Of a stretch of DNA of 64,000 nucleotides, positions 19,965 to 29,442 are shown piece after piece; positions within the stretch are counted from its first letter, which is position 1; each line of letters opens with the position of its first letter. Source of the DNA: Erwinia rhapontici (GTDB taxonomy: Bacteria > Pseudomonadota > Gammaproteobacteria > Enterobacterales > Enterobacteriaceae); the NCBI RefSeq assembly GCF_012271765.1, contig NZ_VRKO01000010.1:194884-258883 (forward strand), in the 5' to 3' direction. The position numbers and the translations under genes are program-made. The notes beneath the pieces are model-generated. The model saw only the letters and a list, made by a program, of their open reading frames with translations, ran no database searches and had not been told where the DNA came from.

Positions 19965-22352
19965 ATGACTCAGCCTGCATCTGGCTTCGTCGATATACTC
20001 TCTCGCGATAGCGGAAAACTGCTGTCTCAGAGCCAGCCTCATACGTCTCAAACCGTGCGGCTTGATCAGCCTTCGCTGGTGAAAATTCACGCACTGACCA
20101 CCTCCGTTGTTGAGTATCAACAGCAGGGCGACGATCTGATCCTCCACATGCGCGATGGCAGCACGGTGCGCTATCAGCATTTCTTCACGGCCACCGACGG
20201 CGAACAAAGTGAACTGCTGTTTGATGACGGGGTGAACCCGCCGCAGCATGCGCTGTTCAGCAGCGGGCTGAATACTACCGATGCCGCAACGCCGCTGACA
20301 CCAACCTATCAGGCACTGGCCAGCGTCGATGCGCTGCTCGGCGCGCCCGCCGCAGCGGAGAGCAGTGGAACCCTGACGGCCGTTGGTCTGGGGCTACTCG
20401 GACTGGCCGGGGTCGGCGGTGGCGTGGCGCTGGCCAGCCATCACAGCAGCAACGATGACAGCAGCAGTCAGAGTGCGCCTGCCAGCGGCGGTGACACCCC
20501 GGTGGTTGTGCCACCGGAGAGCGGCACAGGAACGGGCGGCAGCCCGTCACTCACCGTGACCCCGCTGACGGGTGATACGGTGATCAGTGCTGACGAGCGC
20601 CAGAGCGATCAAACCTTCAGCGGGACCTCCACCAATATTGCCGCAGGCAGCACCCTGACCGTCAGCCTGAATGCGCACACTTACAGCACGCAGATTGCCA
20701 GCGATGGCAGCTGGAGCGTCATCCTGCCTGCCGCAGATCTCCAGGCGCTGCCCGACGGCAGCAACACCATCAGTATCAGCTTCGTTAACGCCAGCGGCGG
20801 TACGTCGACCGCAAATAAAGTGATTACCGTTGAGCCGCTGACGCCCATCGGTGAGCCGCCGCATCCCACCCTCGACCTGCCGTTTGGCGATGGCATCCTG
20901 AACAGTGCCGAGCTGGCAACGCAGCAGACCCTGACCGGCAGCACGGGATCGACCGGCAGTGGGCAGAAGGTGGTGGTGACGATGGGTGAAGAAAACTACA
21001 ACGCCACGGTGGACAACGACGGTAACTGGTCACTGAGTCCTGATTCGTATGCCCTGTATTTGATGGGCCAGGGGGAAAGCACCATTGTGGTCACCGCCAC
21101 CGATGGCTGGGGCCAGCAGGGCAGCAGCAGCACGCCGATTGTTATCGACACCAGCGACCCACAAATCACCATGAATGAGATTTCGGGCGATGACGTGATT
21201 GATGCCAGTGAAAAGGGTGACGATTTGCTGATTAGCGGTTCGGCCTGGGGCGAAGCGGGACGGACCGTGGATGTGCTGTTCAATGAGCAGACCTGGCACG
21301 CGGTGGTGAGCAGCAGTGGCACATGGAATCTGGCTATCCCGGCCAGCGCGCTTCAGGGGCTGGACGATGGCGTCTATCGCGTGCAGGCCAGCCTGAGTGA
21401 TGCCGCGGGTAACAGCACATCTACGGCGCACAACATCACCCTCGCAACCTCTGTTGATACCCTGCCGTCACTGAGCATTGACCCCATCTCCACCGATGAT
21501 GCCGTCAACTACCGTGAAGGGATCTATGGGCTTGAAATGTGGGGCACCTCCAGCAACCTGCCTTCCGGCACGGTGGTTACACTGGATCTTGCGGGTAAAA
21601 CCTATTATGGCAACGTCGCCAGTGACAATATCTGGCGCGTGTCGATCAATGACAGCGAACTGGCGGCGATCACCGACGGTAAATATACCTTTACCTTCAG
21701 CGCCACCGACCCCAATGGCAACAGCACCAGCGCCACCCGCGATGTCCTGCTAATCAGTCATTACACCAGCAAAATTGGTTTCACCGTCGATGACGTTACC
21801 CCGGCGGACGTCAGCGTGGTTGACGGCCAGGAGTACGTCACTATTGGCGGCACCTTCGCTGATACCTTCCCCATTAACTTGATCAGCATCCGGGTGGATG
21901 ACTATCCGTATTACAGCGCGACCCTGACGGAGGATCACCACTGGAGCATCACCGTGCCGCTGTCCGGTTCCAATGTGCATGACGGGCTGAATTATATCTA
22001 TTTTGGTACCTCGGACGGTGCCGGTAACTGGGTTGAACAGTCTGACCAGATCCACGTTGATCTGGGGAATGCGACGGACAGCGGATCGCTGCAACTCGCC
22101 AGTCTGGGTCTGGCAACGCAGAGCGATGCGCTGGTGGCCGCGACAACGCAGGACGACCTCACCGCCGTTCAGTCACTGCTCCTGACCGGGGACAGCCCGG
22201 TGGCGCTCAGTACCACCGACAGTGGTGTCTGGTCACAGGTGTTACCGGGGGGCAGCAGCGAACCGATGTCGGATGTGTATCACGCTCCCCTTCAGGAAAG
22301 CACGCTGGCAGACGTGCTGACGCAGCATCAATTGCAGTTACAAACCGCTTAA
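19965..22352 (+). CDS. Miniature BapA paralogue with five Ig-like repeats
   Basis: This 795-residue protein has the same architecture as the giant adhesin on a small scale. The start at 19965 is chosen because it aligns with the giant protein's N-terminus and follows AGGGGAAACACC. The N-terminal domain shares VDILSRD, DDLILHMRDGSTVRYQ and FDDGVNPPQHALF. A hydrophobic/Gly segment follows (LTAVGLGLLGLAG), then five Ig-like modules of the same types. The C-terminal region ends TLADVLTQHQLQLQTA, matching the giant's TLGDVLIQHNLQVHVV, so both should be recognised by the same type I exporter. It lies directly upstream of the secretion genes. It could be a co-secreted adhesin, a chaperone-like or competing substrate, or a degraded duplicate; the intact frame argues against decay. 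Confidence 0.85.
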   Translation: MTQPASGFVDILSRDSGKLLSQSQPHTSQTVRLDQPSLVKIHALTTSVVEYQQQGDDLILHMRDGSTVRYQHFFTATDGEQSELLFDDGVNPPQHALFSSGLNTTDAATPLTPTYQALASVDALLGAPAAAESSGTLTAVGLGLLGLAGVGGGVALASHHSSNDDSSSQSAPASGGDTPVVVPPESGTGTGGSPSLTVTPLTGDTVISADERQSDQTFSGTSTNIAAGSTLTVSLNAHTYSTQIASDGSWSVILPAADLQALPDGSNTISISFVNASGGTSTANKVITVEPLTPIGEPPHPTLDLPFGDGILNSAELATQQTLTGSTGSTGSGQKVVVTMGEENYNATVDNDGNWSLSPDSYALYLMGQGESTIVVTATDGWGQQGSSSTPIVIDTSDPQITMNEISGDDVIDASEKGDDLLISGSAWGEAGRTVDVLFNEQTWHAVVSSSGTWNLAIPASALQGLDDGVYRVQASLSDAAGNSTSTAHNITLATSVDTLPSLSIDPISTDDAVNYREGIYGLEMWGTSSNLPSGTVVTLDLAGKTYYGNVASDNIWRVSINDSELAAITDGKYTFTFSATDPNGNSTSATRDVLLISHYTSKIGFTVDDVTPADVSVVDGQEYVTIGGTFADTFPINLISIRVDDYPYYSATLTEDHHWSITVPLSGSNVHDGLNYIYFGTSDGAGNWVEQSDQIHVDLGNATDSGSLQLASLGLATQSDALVAATTQDDLTAVQSLLLTGDSPVALSTTDSGVWSQVLPGGSSEPMSDVYHAPLQESTLADVLTQHQLQLQTA

Positions 22353-22364
22353 TTGGGGGCAGAA

Positions 22365-22386
22365 GAGGCGGGGTATTTCCCGCCTC
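22365..22386 (+). terminator. Hairpin between the small adhesin and the outer-membrane channel gene
   Basis: GAGGCGGG and CCCGCCTC form a perfect 8-bp stem with loop GTATTT, 13 bases after the small adhesin stop. There is no T tract, so it is more likely an mRNA-stabilising or attenuating structure that sets the ratio of adhesin to exporter than a full terminator. Confidence 0.45.
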
Positions 22387-22418
22387 TGGCCCGGAACATA
22401 ATGATCACAGGTGTCTGG

Positions 22419-23768
22419 ATGAAAAATAGGGTGATATTGCTGTGTTTCACAACCTGTCTGGTTGGGCAGAGCGCACTGGCGGCGAAAGAGGAACCTGTTG
22501 CGGCATTTAACTGGCGCGCAGCACCCACGGAAGAGCAGATTGCCAGCCTGACGCTGCGTGACGCTATCCTGCGAGCCTTTGCACGTAATCCCAAAATTTC
22601 TGAAGCCGCTGCACAGATCCGCGTCGGTGAGGCCGAGTTGGATGCGGCGAAAAGCGCCTGGTATCCCCAGGTGTCGCTCGCAGCCAGCGGCGGGCGATCG
22701 CACCAGACCGACTCCTCCGGCAGCCTGAATAACAGCGGTTCGGGTGGCATCACCCTCAGCCAGTTGCTGTATGACTTTGGCCGTACCGGGGGGGCAATCG
22801 ACGAGCAGCACAAGCTGTCCGATGCCTACCGCTATGCGCTTTATGACACCATGACCACCGTGGCGCAGGACACCCTTCAGGCGTATCTGGCAGTGAAACG
22901 CTACCAGGCGCTGGTGGATGCCGCGCGTCTGAATATCGCGTCTTTGCAGCGCGTCAGGGACATGGCAAAACTGCGTGCAGATGCCGGGCTAAGTTCCCAG
23001 TCTGATGTCCTGCAGGCACAAACCCGCATTGCCGGTATGAACGCCAGCATGGAGCAGTATCGCGCACAGGCGCGATCGGCGCGTGCGCAGCTGACCGTGC
23101 TGACGGGCGTAACGTCTGAAAACCTGCCAGAACTGCCACAGGCGTTGCTGAACCAGCAGGTGACACTGGACAAAATCGCCTATGAGAAAAGCGCTGCCGT
23201 GCGCAGTGCGCAGGCGAAGCAAGAGGCGGCGCTGGAGCGTGTGCGCCAGGCTTCATCCAACCACTGGCCGACCATTAAAGTCCAGGCTGGCCGCACCCGT
23301 TATGAAAATGACAGCCGATCCTACTGGGATGACGAACTGCAATTGCAGGTAGAAGCGCCGCTGTATCAGGGCGGGCTGGTGAACGCCAAAACTCGTGCCG
23401 CTGAGGGCGATCGTGAAGCGGCTGAGGCCGCCATCCAGCAGTCAAAACTGCAAATCAACCAGAATGCCTCTACGGCCTATGCCGACATGATTGGCGCGCA
23501 ACAGCGTAAAGAGGCCGGTGAGCAGCAGTTGAGCAGTGCAGATCATACCCGTGAGGTGTATGCCGATGAATACAAACTGAATAAGCGTAGCCTGAACGAC
23601 CTGCTGAGTGTTGAGCAGGATGTCTTTCAGGCTGACAGCAGCCGCCTGACGGCGCTCTACGATGGCTGGGATGCCACGGTTCGTTATGCCGCAGCGGTGG
23701 ATAATCTGCTGGATATTTTGGGCATTGACCGGGAAAAGAACAGTGGACAAACGCTGCCGTCGCTGTGA
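22419..23768 (+). CDS. TolC-family outer-membrane channel of the adhesin type I secretion system
   Basis: The 449-residue protein is the predicted outer-membrane component that pairs with the ABC exporter and HlyD-type adaptor downstream to export both adhesins. The ATG at 22419 is preferred over upstream TTG/ATG codons because it opens a Sec signal peptide, MKNRVILLCFTTCLVGQSALA. The rest has the typical outer-membrane efflux protein pattern: two related halves rich in long amphipathic helices (LRDAILRAFARNPKISEAAAQIRVGEAELDAA and SLNDLLSVEQDVFQADSSRL segments, given in part) and the PLYQGG motif at the second-half strand. It lies 38 bases before the exporter gene. Equivalent proteins are BapB and LapE. 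Confidence 0.88.
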   Translation: MKNRVILLCFTTCLVGQSALAAKEEPVAAFNWRAAPTEEQIASLTLRDAILRAFARNPKISEAAAQIRVGEAELDAAKSAWYPQVSLAASGGRSHQTDSSGSLNNSGSGGITLSQLLYDFGRTGGAIDEQHKLSDAYRYALYDTMTTVAQDTLQAYLAVKRYQALVDAARLNIASLQRVRDMAKLRADAGLSSQSDVLQAQTRIAGMNASMEQYRAQARSARAQLTVLTGVTSENLPELPQALLNQQVTLDKIAYEKSAAVRSAQAKQEAALERVRQASSNHWPTIKVQAGRTRYENDSRSYWDDELQLQVEAPLYQGGLVNAKTRAAEGDREAAEAAIQQSKLQINQNASTAYADMIGAQQRKEAGEQQLSSADHTREVYADEYKLNKRSLNDLLSVEQDVFQADSSRLTALYDGWDATVRYAAAVDNLLDILGIDREKNSGQTLPSL

Positions 23769-23806
23769 TGCGGCGCTCGTAAGACAACCAGATAAGGCCG
23801 TTTTTT

Positions 23807-25972
23807 ATGACTAAACAAACCGCAACCACGGAAAACTGGATCGATGCCATGCTGCGTGTGGCCGCCCGCTTCGGTAAACCGGCTGATGGTAAAACACTGC
23901 GACAGCAGATGCGCTGGTTTGAGCACCTCACGCCGCCGCAGCAGCTGGAGCGACTGGCGGGGCTGCTCGGGCTGCATCTCACTATGACACCGCGTGACAA
24001 AATCCGCTGGCGTCAGGAAGTGACGCCCGTGGTGCTGATTATGGAGAGCGGCAGTGTGGTGGTGATTGAAGCCATTGATGGTGAAGGCAATGCCCGTTAC
24101 TGGCTCAGTGACGGCGGTGACGTGGTGCGTGAAACCGAACTGGCGCTGCTGCTGGCACAAAGTCAGCAAGAGGTGGGGATTATCGGCGTGGCGGCACGTG
24201 GGCGCGATGCGCGTATTGATGAGTTCGTCCAGCCGTATAAAAAGCACTGGTTCTGGCAGAACTTCCAGGGAATGGGGCGCAAAATCGGTGAGATTTCCCT
24301 GGCCTCGATAGTCGGTAACGTGCTGGCGCTGGCGGGGATTCTGTTCTCCATGCAGATCTATGACCGGGTGATCCCCGCGCAGTCAGAAGCCACGCTGTGG
24401 GTGCTGTTTGGCGGCGTACTGATTGCCGCCGTGATCGAATATCTCATCCGTCTGATGCGTACGCAGGTGTCTGACATGATGGGAAAACGCATCGACCTGA
24501 AAGTCTCTTCCATGCTGTTTGCGCGTGCGATGAATATCCGTAACGAGGCGCGACCAAAATCCACCGGATCGTTTATCTCCCAGCTGCGTGAAATTGATCA
24601 GGTGCGTGAGCTGCTGACCTCCACCACCGTGGGGGCGGCGGCGGATATGCCGTTTGTCATCCTGTTCCTGTTTATTATGGCGTTTATTGGCGGCCCGCTG
24701 GTGATCGTGCCGCTGCTGGCGATCCCGCTGATCGTCATTCCCGGCCTGCTGATCCAGATTCCTATGGCGAAACTGGCCAAAGAGGGATTACGCGAAGGGG
24801 CATTGCGTAACGCCATCCTGGTGGAAACCATTGAAGGTATTGAAGATATTAAATCACTGCAGGCTGAACCCTATTTCCAGCGTCAGTGGGAGCAGACGCA
24901 CGAAGTGAGCGCCGCGATTGGCATGCAGCAGCGTCTGTGGGGCGCGCGCCTCACGGGCTGGGCGTCAAGCGTGCAGCAACTGACCTACGCCAGCATGCTG
25001 GTGTTTGGGGTCTATCTGGTGCTCGATGGTCAGATCACCACCGGTACGCTGGTGGCGAGCAGTATGCTCTCTTCGCGCACCATTGCGCCGCTGATGCAGC
25101 TGACGATGGTGTTCTCGCGCTGGCAACATGCGAAAAGTGCGATGAACGGGCTGGATGAATTGCTGAAGAAACCGCTCGACCAGCCGGAAGAGGGAGAAAT
25201 GGCGCACTGCCCAACGCTGACCGGTCACTACGATCTGCGTGGCGTGCAGTACAGCTACGATGAAGAAAACGTGAAAAACGTGATCACCATTAACCAGCTG
25301 CAAATTAAACCCGGCGAACGCATCGCTATCCTGGGACGTGTGGGGGCCGGGAAGTCGACGCTGCTGAAACTGCTGGCCGGGCAGGCGATGGCGACCCAGG
25401 GCAAAGTGATCGTCGACGGCGTGGACTTACGCCGCATTGACCCGGTTGACCTGCGGCGACAGTTGGGCTGGTTGTCACAGGATTCTCGTCTGTTCTTCGG
25501 CACCCTGCGCCAGAACCTGATGCTGGGCAACCCCCACGCCAGCGAGCAGGATATGTTACAGGCGCTACGCGTCAGCGGTGCACTGAGCCTGGTGCAGCAG
25601 GATGCGGCCAGCCTGGACCGCATTATTAATGAGGGCGGACGCGGACTCTCCGGCGGGCAGCGCCAGATGGTGATGCTCAGCCGTATGATCCTGCGCCAGC
25701 CGCAGGTGGTGCTGATGGACGAACCCACCGCGTCGATGGATGAACAGCTGGAAGAACATGTGATCAGTCAGATGAAAGGCTGGCTGAGTGGGCGCACCCT
25801 GATACTGGTGACGCATCGCCCGGCGCTGCTGAAAATGGTCGATCGCATTATTGTCATGGATAACGGCCGCGTGATTGCTGATGGCCCGAAAGATGACATC
25901 CTGAAACGTGCTACCGCGCAGACGGCACAGGCCCAACCGCCGGCGGCCAGTGCAAGAGGAGATGCCGCATGA
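23807..25972 (+). CDS. Type I secretion ABC exporter (BapC/LapB type)
   Basis: This 721-residue inner-membrane ATPase powers export of the adhesins. The first 150 residues form a C39-peptidase-like domain without a catalytic Cys, as in exporters of uncleaved giant adhesins. Several membrane segments follow (for example FVILFLFIMAFIGGPLVIV near residue 280). The C-terminal ATPase has Walker A GRVGAGKS (about residue 508), signature LSGGQRQ (about 613) and Walker B VVLMDEP (about 634), then a THRPALL switch region. The stop overlaps the adaptor start by 4 bases (ATGA), indicating translational coupling. Family assignment is firm; substrate assignment rests on gene order. Confidence 0.92.
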   Translation: MTKQTATTENWIDAMLRVAARFGKPADGKTLRQQMRWFEHLTPPQQLERLAGLLGLHLTMTPRDKIRWRQEVTPVVLIMESGSVVVIEAIDGEGNARYWLSDGGDVVRETELALLLAQSQQEVGIIGVAARGRDARIDEFVQPYKKHWFWQNFQGMGRKIGEISLASIVGNVLALAGILFSMQIYDRVIPAQSEATLWVLFGGVLIAAVIEYLIRLMRTQVSDMMGKRIDLKVSSMLFARAMNIRNEARPKSTGSFISQLREIDQVRELLTSTTVGAAADMPFVILFLFIMAFIGGPLVIVPLLAIPLIVIPGLLIQIPMAKLAKEGLREGALRNAILVETIEGIEDIKSLQAEPYFQRQWEQTHEVSAAIGMQQRLWGARLTGWASSVQQLTYASMLVFGVYLVLDGQITTGTLVASSMLSSRTIAPLMQLTMVFSRWQHAKSAMNGLDELLKKPLDQPEEGEMAHCPTLTGHYDLRGVQYSYDEENVKNVITINQLQIKPGERIAILGRVGAGKSTLLKLLAGQAMATQGKVIVDGVDLRRIDPVDLRRQLGWLSQDSRLFFGTLRQNLMLGNPHASEQDMLQALRVSGALSLVQQDAASLDRIINEGGRGLSGGQRQMVMLSRMILRQPQVVLMDEPTASMDEQLEEHVISQMKGWLSGRTLILVTHRPALLKMVDRIIVMDNGRVIADGPKDDILKRATAQTAQAQPPAASARGDAA

Positions 25973-27138
25973 GCCTTGTATTGATGGATCGCAGTCTGAA
26001 ACAGAATGAACGGCGCACCTCGGCCATCATCTGGGTCTGTACTGTCGCGCTGGTGCTGTTTTTTGTCTGGGCACATTTCGCCATTCTTGATGAAGTGACG
26101 GTGGGAACGGGCAAGGTCACGCCGCTCAGTCGTGCGCAGGTGATTGAAAGTCTGGATGGCGGCATCGTCGACCAGCTCAACGTCCATGAAGGCAATATCG
26201 TCGAGAAAGGGCAGGTGCTGGCAAAACTTGACCCGACGCGTTTTCAGTCCAACTTTGGTGAGGCGGCATCACGCGCGCGAACGCTGCGCGGATCGGCCGA
26301 ACGCTTAACCGCTGAACTGACGGGCGCGCCGCTGAAATTCAGTGCCGAAACGCTGAAAGAGCCGGATCTGGTGGCGCGTGAAACGCAACTTTACCAGTCG
26401 CGGCGGCGTAATTTGCAAGAGACCGTCAGCAATCTGGAGCAGTCAAAAAAACTGGTTCAGGATGAGCTGCGCATGACCCAGCCGCTGGTGGCGAAAGGGG
26501 CGGCGGGTGAGGTGGAAGTGATCCGCCTGCGCCGTCAGGTCGCTGAGCTTCAGGGAAAAATAGATGAGGCACGTAATGACTACGCGGTACGCGCACGCGA
26601 AGAGCAGGTGAAGAACAACGCGGACCTGGATGCACAATTACAGGTGATGACCGGGAAAGAGGATCAACTGACCCGCGCCACTATTTACTCACCGGTACGC
26701 GGCATCGTTAAAGATATTCAGGTCACCACCGTGGGCGGCGTGTTGCAACCCGGCGGTAAGCTGATGGAGATTGTCCCCCTTGAGGACCAGCTACTGATCG
26801 AAACACGCATTAACCCGCGTGATATCGCCTATATCCGTCCGGGGCTGCCCGCCACGGTCAAAGTGACGGCGTATGATTCGTCAATCTATGGCGATCTGCG
26901 CGGTGAAGTGGAGACGGTATCACCCGATACCTTGCAGGATGAGGTCAAACGTGACCAGTACTATTACCGGGTTTATGTGCGTACCGACAAGGCCGAACTG
27001 ACCAACAAAGCCGGACGAAAATTCCCGATCGTGCCGGGGATGGTCGCGAACGTAGAGATTAAAACCGGCCAGAAATCCGTCATGGATTATCTGATTAAAC
27101 CGCTGAATAAAGTTAAAGAGTCGATGCGCGAACGCTAG
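25969..27138 (+). CDS. HlyD-family membrane-fusion adaptor of type I secretion system
   Basis: The 389-residue adaptor bridges the ABC exporter and the TolC-like channel across the periplasm. It has a short cytoplasmic N-terminus, one membrane helix at about residues 20-40 (SAIIWVCTVALVLFFVWAHF), a biotinyl-lipoyl half (GGIVDQLNVHEGNIVEKGQVLAKLDP), a long coiled coil (about 95-240) and the second lipoyl half (ATIYSPVRGIVKDI) followed by a beta-barrel domain. The length fits HlyD/LapC proteins. It is the last gene of the adhesin/secretion locus. After it comes 470 bp containing micF and the ompC promoter. Confidence 0.92.
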   Translation: MSLVLMDRSLKQNERRTSAIIWVCTVALVLFFVWAHFAILDEVTVGTGKVTPLSRAQVIESLDGGIVDQLNVHEGNIVEKGQVLAKLDPTRFQSNFGEAASRARTLRGSAERLTAELTGAPLKFSAETLKEPDLVARETQLYQSRRRNLQETVSNLEQSKKLVQDELRMTQPLVAKGAAGEVEVIRLRRQVAELQGKIDEARNDYAVRAREEQVKNNADLDAQLQVMTGKEDQLTRATIYSPVRGIVKDIQVTTVGGVLQPGGKLMEIVPLEDQLLIETRINPRDIAYIRPGLPATVKVTAYDSSIYGDLRGEVETVSPDTLQDEVKRDQYYYRVYVRTDKAELTNKAGRKFPIVPGMVANVEIKTGQKSVMDYLIKPLNKVKESMRER

Positions 27139-27195
27139 ATTTTCGTCGCCAGATAATACCAGGAAAGAATAATTTCGCAGGGGAATAAAATACGT

Positions 27196-27288
27196 AAAAA
27201 AATGCCAGGCACAAAGCCTGGCAATATTAATAGGTGGTGCAACTCATTCGGGGTGAATGAAGATAATAATTCAATAAATGATGATAGC
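27196..27288 (-). ncRNA. micF: MicF antisense small RNA
   Basis: Read on the minus strand, a transcript starting at 27288 would begin GCTATCATCATT, the same 5' end as E. coli MicF, which pairs with the ompF mRNA start. It ends with hairpin GCCAGGC-TTTGT-GCCTGGC (27204-27222) followed by a run of seven T (27202-27196). The resulting 93 nt matches the E. coli RNA's length. The position, upstream of and divergent from ompC, is the canonical one. The middle part has diverged, which is normal. The known role is Hfq-dependent repression of OmpF synthesis under stress; that is family knowledge. Confidence 0.85.
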
Positions 27289-27439
27289 GCGCTAATAATA
27301 CTGCTTCATGGCAGAATAATTTTATCAATCAGTGCGCATTGTTACATGTAGGTGTAATGCAATGAATTATAAGACGAATCTTATTTTTTGTCTTTAAGTG
27401 CGCAATTAGTTATCTATTTGTGCTGCGTAAAAGTTCCGC

Positions 27440-27540
27440 TTTATTTACATTAAGAAATGTGTTTACCCCCTTAAGAAACATTTTATGTGATTTAGTATCA
27501 TTTTCTTGATGGATTATTACTCTCCCAAGCTTAACATGAC
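27440..27540 (+). promoter_or_regulatory. ompC promoter with OmpR-type boxes
   Basis: The segment holds TTTACATTAAGAAATGTG (from 27444) and TTAAGAAACATTTTATG (from 27471), which resemble the GAAACAT-type OmpR boxes of the E. coli ompC promoter. TTTAGTATCATTTTC (27491-27505) follows, corresponding to the conserved TTTTAGTATCATATTC of the E. coli -10 region. The same boxes could serve the divergent micF promoter. Osmoregulation through EnvZ/OmpR is inferred from this likeness. Confidence 0.7.
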
Positions 27541-27611
27541 ACTAAGTGCTTAATTTTTACCTACAGCACGCAGTGGCAATATAAGACTTATAATCGAGAG
27601 GGTATTAAAAA

Positions 27612-28718
27612 ATGAAACTTCGCGTTCTTTCTCTGATGGTCCCGGCGTTGCTGGTAGCAGGTTCAGCGGGTGCGGCAGAAATCTATAACAAAGACGGCAA
27701 CAAACTGGATCTGTTCGGTAAAGTTGATGGTCTGCACTACTTCTCAGACGACTCCGGTTCAGATGGCGACCAGTCTTATCTGCGTTTCGGCTTCAAAGGT
27801 GAAACCCAGATTTCCGACCAGCTGACCGGCTACGGTCAGTGGGAATATCAGGCAGCCCTGAACACCGCTGAAGCCCAGGGAACAGCGAACAGCTATACCC
27901 GCGTTGGTTTTGCCGGTCTGAAATTCGGTGACGCTGGCTCATTCGATTATGGTCGTAACTACGGCGTGGCATACGACATCGGCGCATGGACCGACGTACT
28001 GCCAGAGTTCGGTGGCGATACCTACGGTGCAGATAACTTCATGTTCCAGCGCGGCTCGGGCATGGCGACCTACCGTAACAACAACTTCTTTGGTCTGGTC
28101 GAAGGCCTGAACTTCGCCGTACAGTACCAGGGTAAAAATGACAGCGATGCTGAAGTGGCGGGCAACCGTAGCGCTACCGCACAGAACGGCGATGGATATG
28201 GCCTTTCTGCCACCTACGACATCGGTGCGGGCTTCAGCGCTGGTGCTGCCATGTTCTCTTCTGACCGCACCAATACCCAGAACAGCAATGCGCTGCTGGG
28301 CAACGGTGACAAAGCAGAAGCTTACACCGGTGGTCTGAAATATGACGCGAACAACGTTTACCTGGCAGCCATGTACACCAAATCGTACAACGCGACTCGC
28401 TTCGGCAGCACGGATAATCCGGCCGCCTACGGCTTTGCCGATAAAGCAGAAAACTGGGAACTGGTTGCACAGTATCAGTTCGACTTTGGTCTGCGTCCGT
28501 CACTGGCTTACGTGACTTCACGCGGAACCGATATTCAGAACTGGGGCACCCAGAACCTGAAACAGTACATCGATGTCGGCGCGACTTACTACTTCAACAA
28601 AAACATGTCGACCTATGCGGATTACCAGATCAATCTGCTGGATGACAACAACTTCACCCAGGCTGCCGGTATCAATACCGACAACGTGGTGGCTGTAGGC
28701 CTGGTTTACCAGTTCTAA
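27612..28718 (+). CDS. ompC: Outer-membrane porin OmpC
   Basis: This 368-residue general porin forms trimeric outer-membrane channels for small hydrophilic solutes. It has a signal peptide [21 protein letters not shown], a mature start [20 protein letters not shown], the loop-3 motif [10 protein letters not shown] and the C-terminal LVYQF ending in Phe needed for BAM recognition. The start is preceded by GAGAGGG. The OmpC rather than OmpF assignment rests on sequence pattern plus the upstream micF and OmpR boxes. A strong terminator follows. In E. coli the neighbour apbE lies on the same side, as here. Confidence 0.93.
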   Translation: MKLRVLSLMVPALLVAGSAGAAEIYNKDGNKLDLFGKVDGLHYFSDDSGSDGDQSYLRFGFKGETQISDQLTGYGQWEYQAALNTAEAQGTANSYTRVGFAGLKFGDAGSFDYGRNYGVAYDIGAWTDVLPEFGGDTYGADNFMFQRGSGMATYRNNNFFGLVEGLNFAVQYQGKNDSDAEVAGNRSATAQNGDGYGLSATYDIGAGFSAGAAMFSSDRTNTQNSNALLGNGDKAEAYTGGLKYDANNVYLAAMYTKSYNATRFGSTDNPAAYGFADKAENWELVAQYQFDFGLRPSLAYVTSRGTDIQNWGTQNLKQYIDVGATYYFNKNMSTYADYQINLLDDNNFTQAAGINTDNVVAVGLVYQF

Positions 28719-28774
28719 TCCTCACCTGATACGGCCATTTTCCTGGCCGCGATAAGCCTGAGGCACAATAAAAA

Positions 28775-28812
28775 GCCGCCTCTGCGTGATATGACGCAGA
28801 GGCGGCTTTTTT
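28775..28812 (+). terminator. Rho-independent terminator after ompC
   Basis: GCCGCCTCTGCGT and ACGCAGAGGCGGC form a perfect 13-bp stem (28775-28787, 28794-28806) with a 6-nt loop, followed by TTTTTT and preceded by AAAA. It can work in both directions and may also end the minus-strand small ORF to its right. Confidence 0.92.
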
Positions 28813-28825
28813 GATCATGCCAGGT

Positions 28826-28990
28826 TCAGGCGGCCATCACGGCCACTTTTTTATCGCTCTCTTCTCCTTCTTCTTTCCCGGCGAAATGCTGCGTACTGCC
28901 TTCCAGTCCTGCTCCTCCGAGCGTCAGCAGTGAAAATCTCAACAGACGACGTCGGGCCTGGTTTTCTTTGACCGCATTTTTGTTGCGCAT
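28826..28990 (-). CDS. Small basic protein, 54 residues, unknown
   Basis: An ATG at 28990 is preceded on the minus strand by GAGGAAAGG at ideal spacing and opens a 54-codon frame, ending at a TGA just before the ompC terminator. The product begins MRNKNAVKENQARRRLLRFS, continues LLTLGGAGLEG and ends in an acidic/lysine stretch (EEGEESDKKVAVMAA). RRRLLRF followed by a short apolar stretch vaguely recalls a Tat signal, but it is too short to claim. I do not recognise a family. The ribosome site and the shared terminator support a real gene. Confidence 0.5.
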   Translation of the reverse strand: MRNKNAVKENQARRRLLRFSLLTLGGAGLEGSTQHFAGKEEGEESDKKVAVMAA

Positions 28991-29174
28991 GACCTTTCCT
29001 CATTCTGAACAATAAGGGTTATCAAGCAGAAAACGTGCCAGGTTGGGGGAGAGCGGATTGAGGGGCGGTTCAGGTGGCTTGTGATACTGTGCGCGGCTCA
29101 GAGAGAGGCATGATGCACCAGGATGGTGCCGGTGAACTCACCCCGGTGCGGCCGGGGGAGTCTGGCATACCGTG

Positions 29175-29285
29175 TTAGCGGTGACGCGGACGCGGTAAGT
29201 GTCGGACGTGTGTCTGCTTGTAATGCTTAAAGCCTGCAAAGATAATCAGGGCGATTGAAGCCATGAGAAGCACGTAATAGATCAT
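29175..29285 (-). CDS. Single-span small membrane protein, 36 residues, unknown
   Basis: On the minus strand AAAGGAG sits about 7 bases before an ATG at 29285. The 36-residue product is MIYYVLLMASIALIIFAGF (one membrane helix) followed by a basic, His-rich tail (HYKQTHVRHLPRPRHR). This is the usual look of enterobacterial membrane microproteins. I do not recognise its family. It is too short for standard ORF calling and lies in the gap between ompC and apbE. Confidence 0.55.
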   Translation of the reverse strand: MIYYVLLMASIALIIFAGFKHYKQTHVRHLPRPRHR

Positions 29286-29442
29286 TATGGCTCTCCTTTA
29301 AGAGTGAATGATGGGCGTCACGAGTGCCCTGTACAGCTACCATCCTGGTGAGCAATGGCGGTAAGATCAAGGCATCGAGTCCTAGTTTTCCCTGCGGTAA
29401 AGCACGGTTCGGACCAGTTTTTAATCAAGGTTACAGGTTGAT

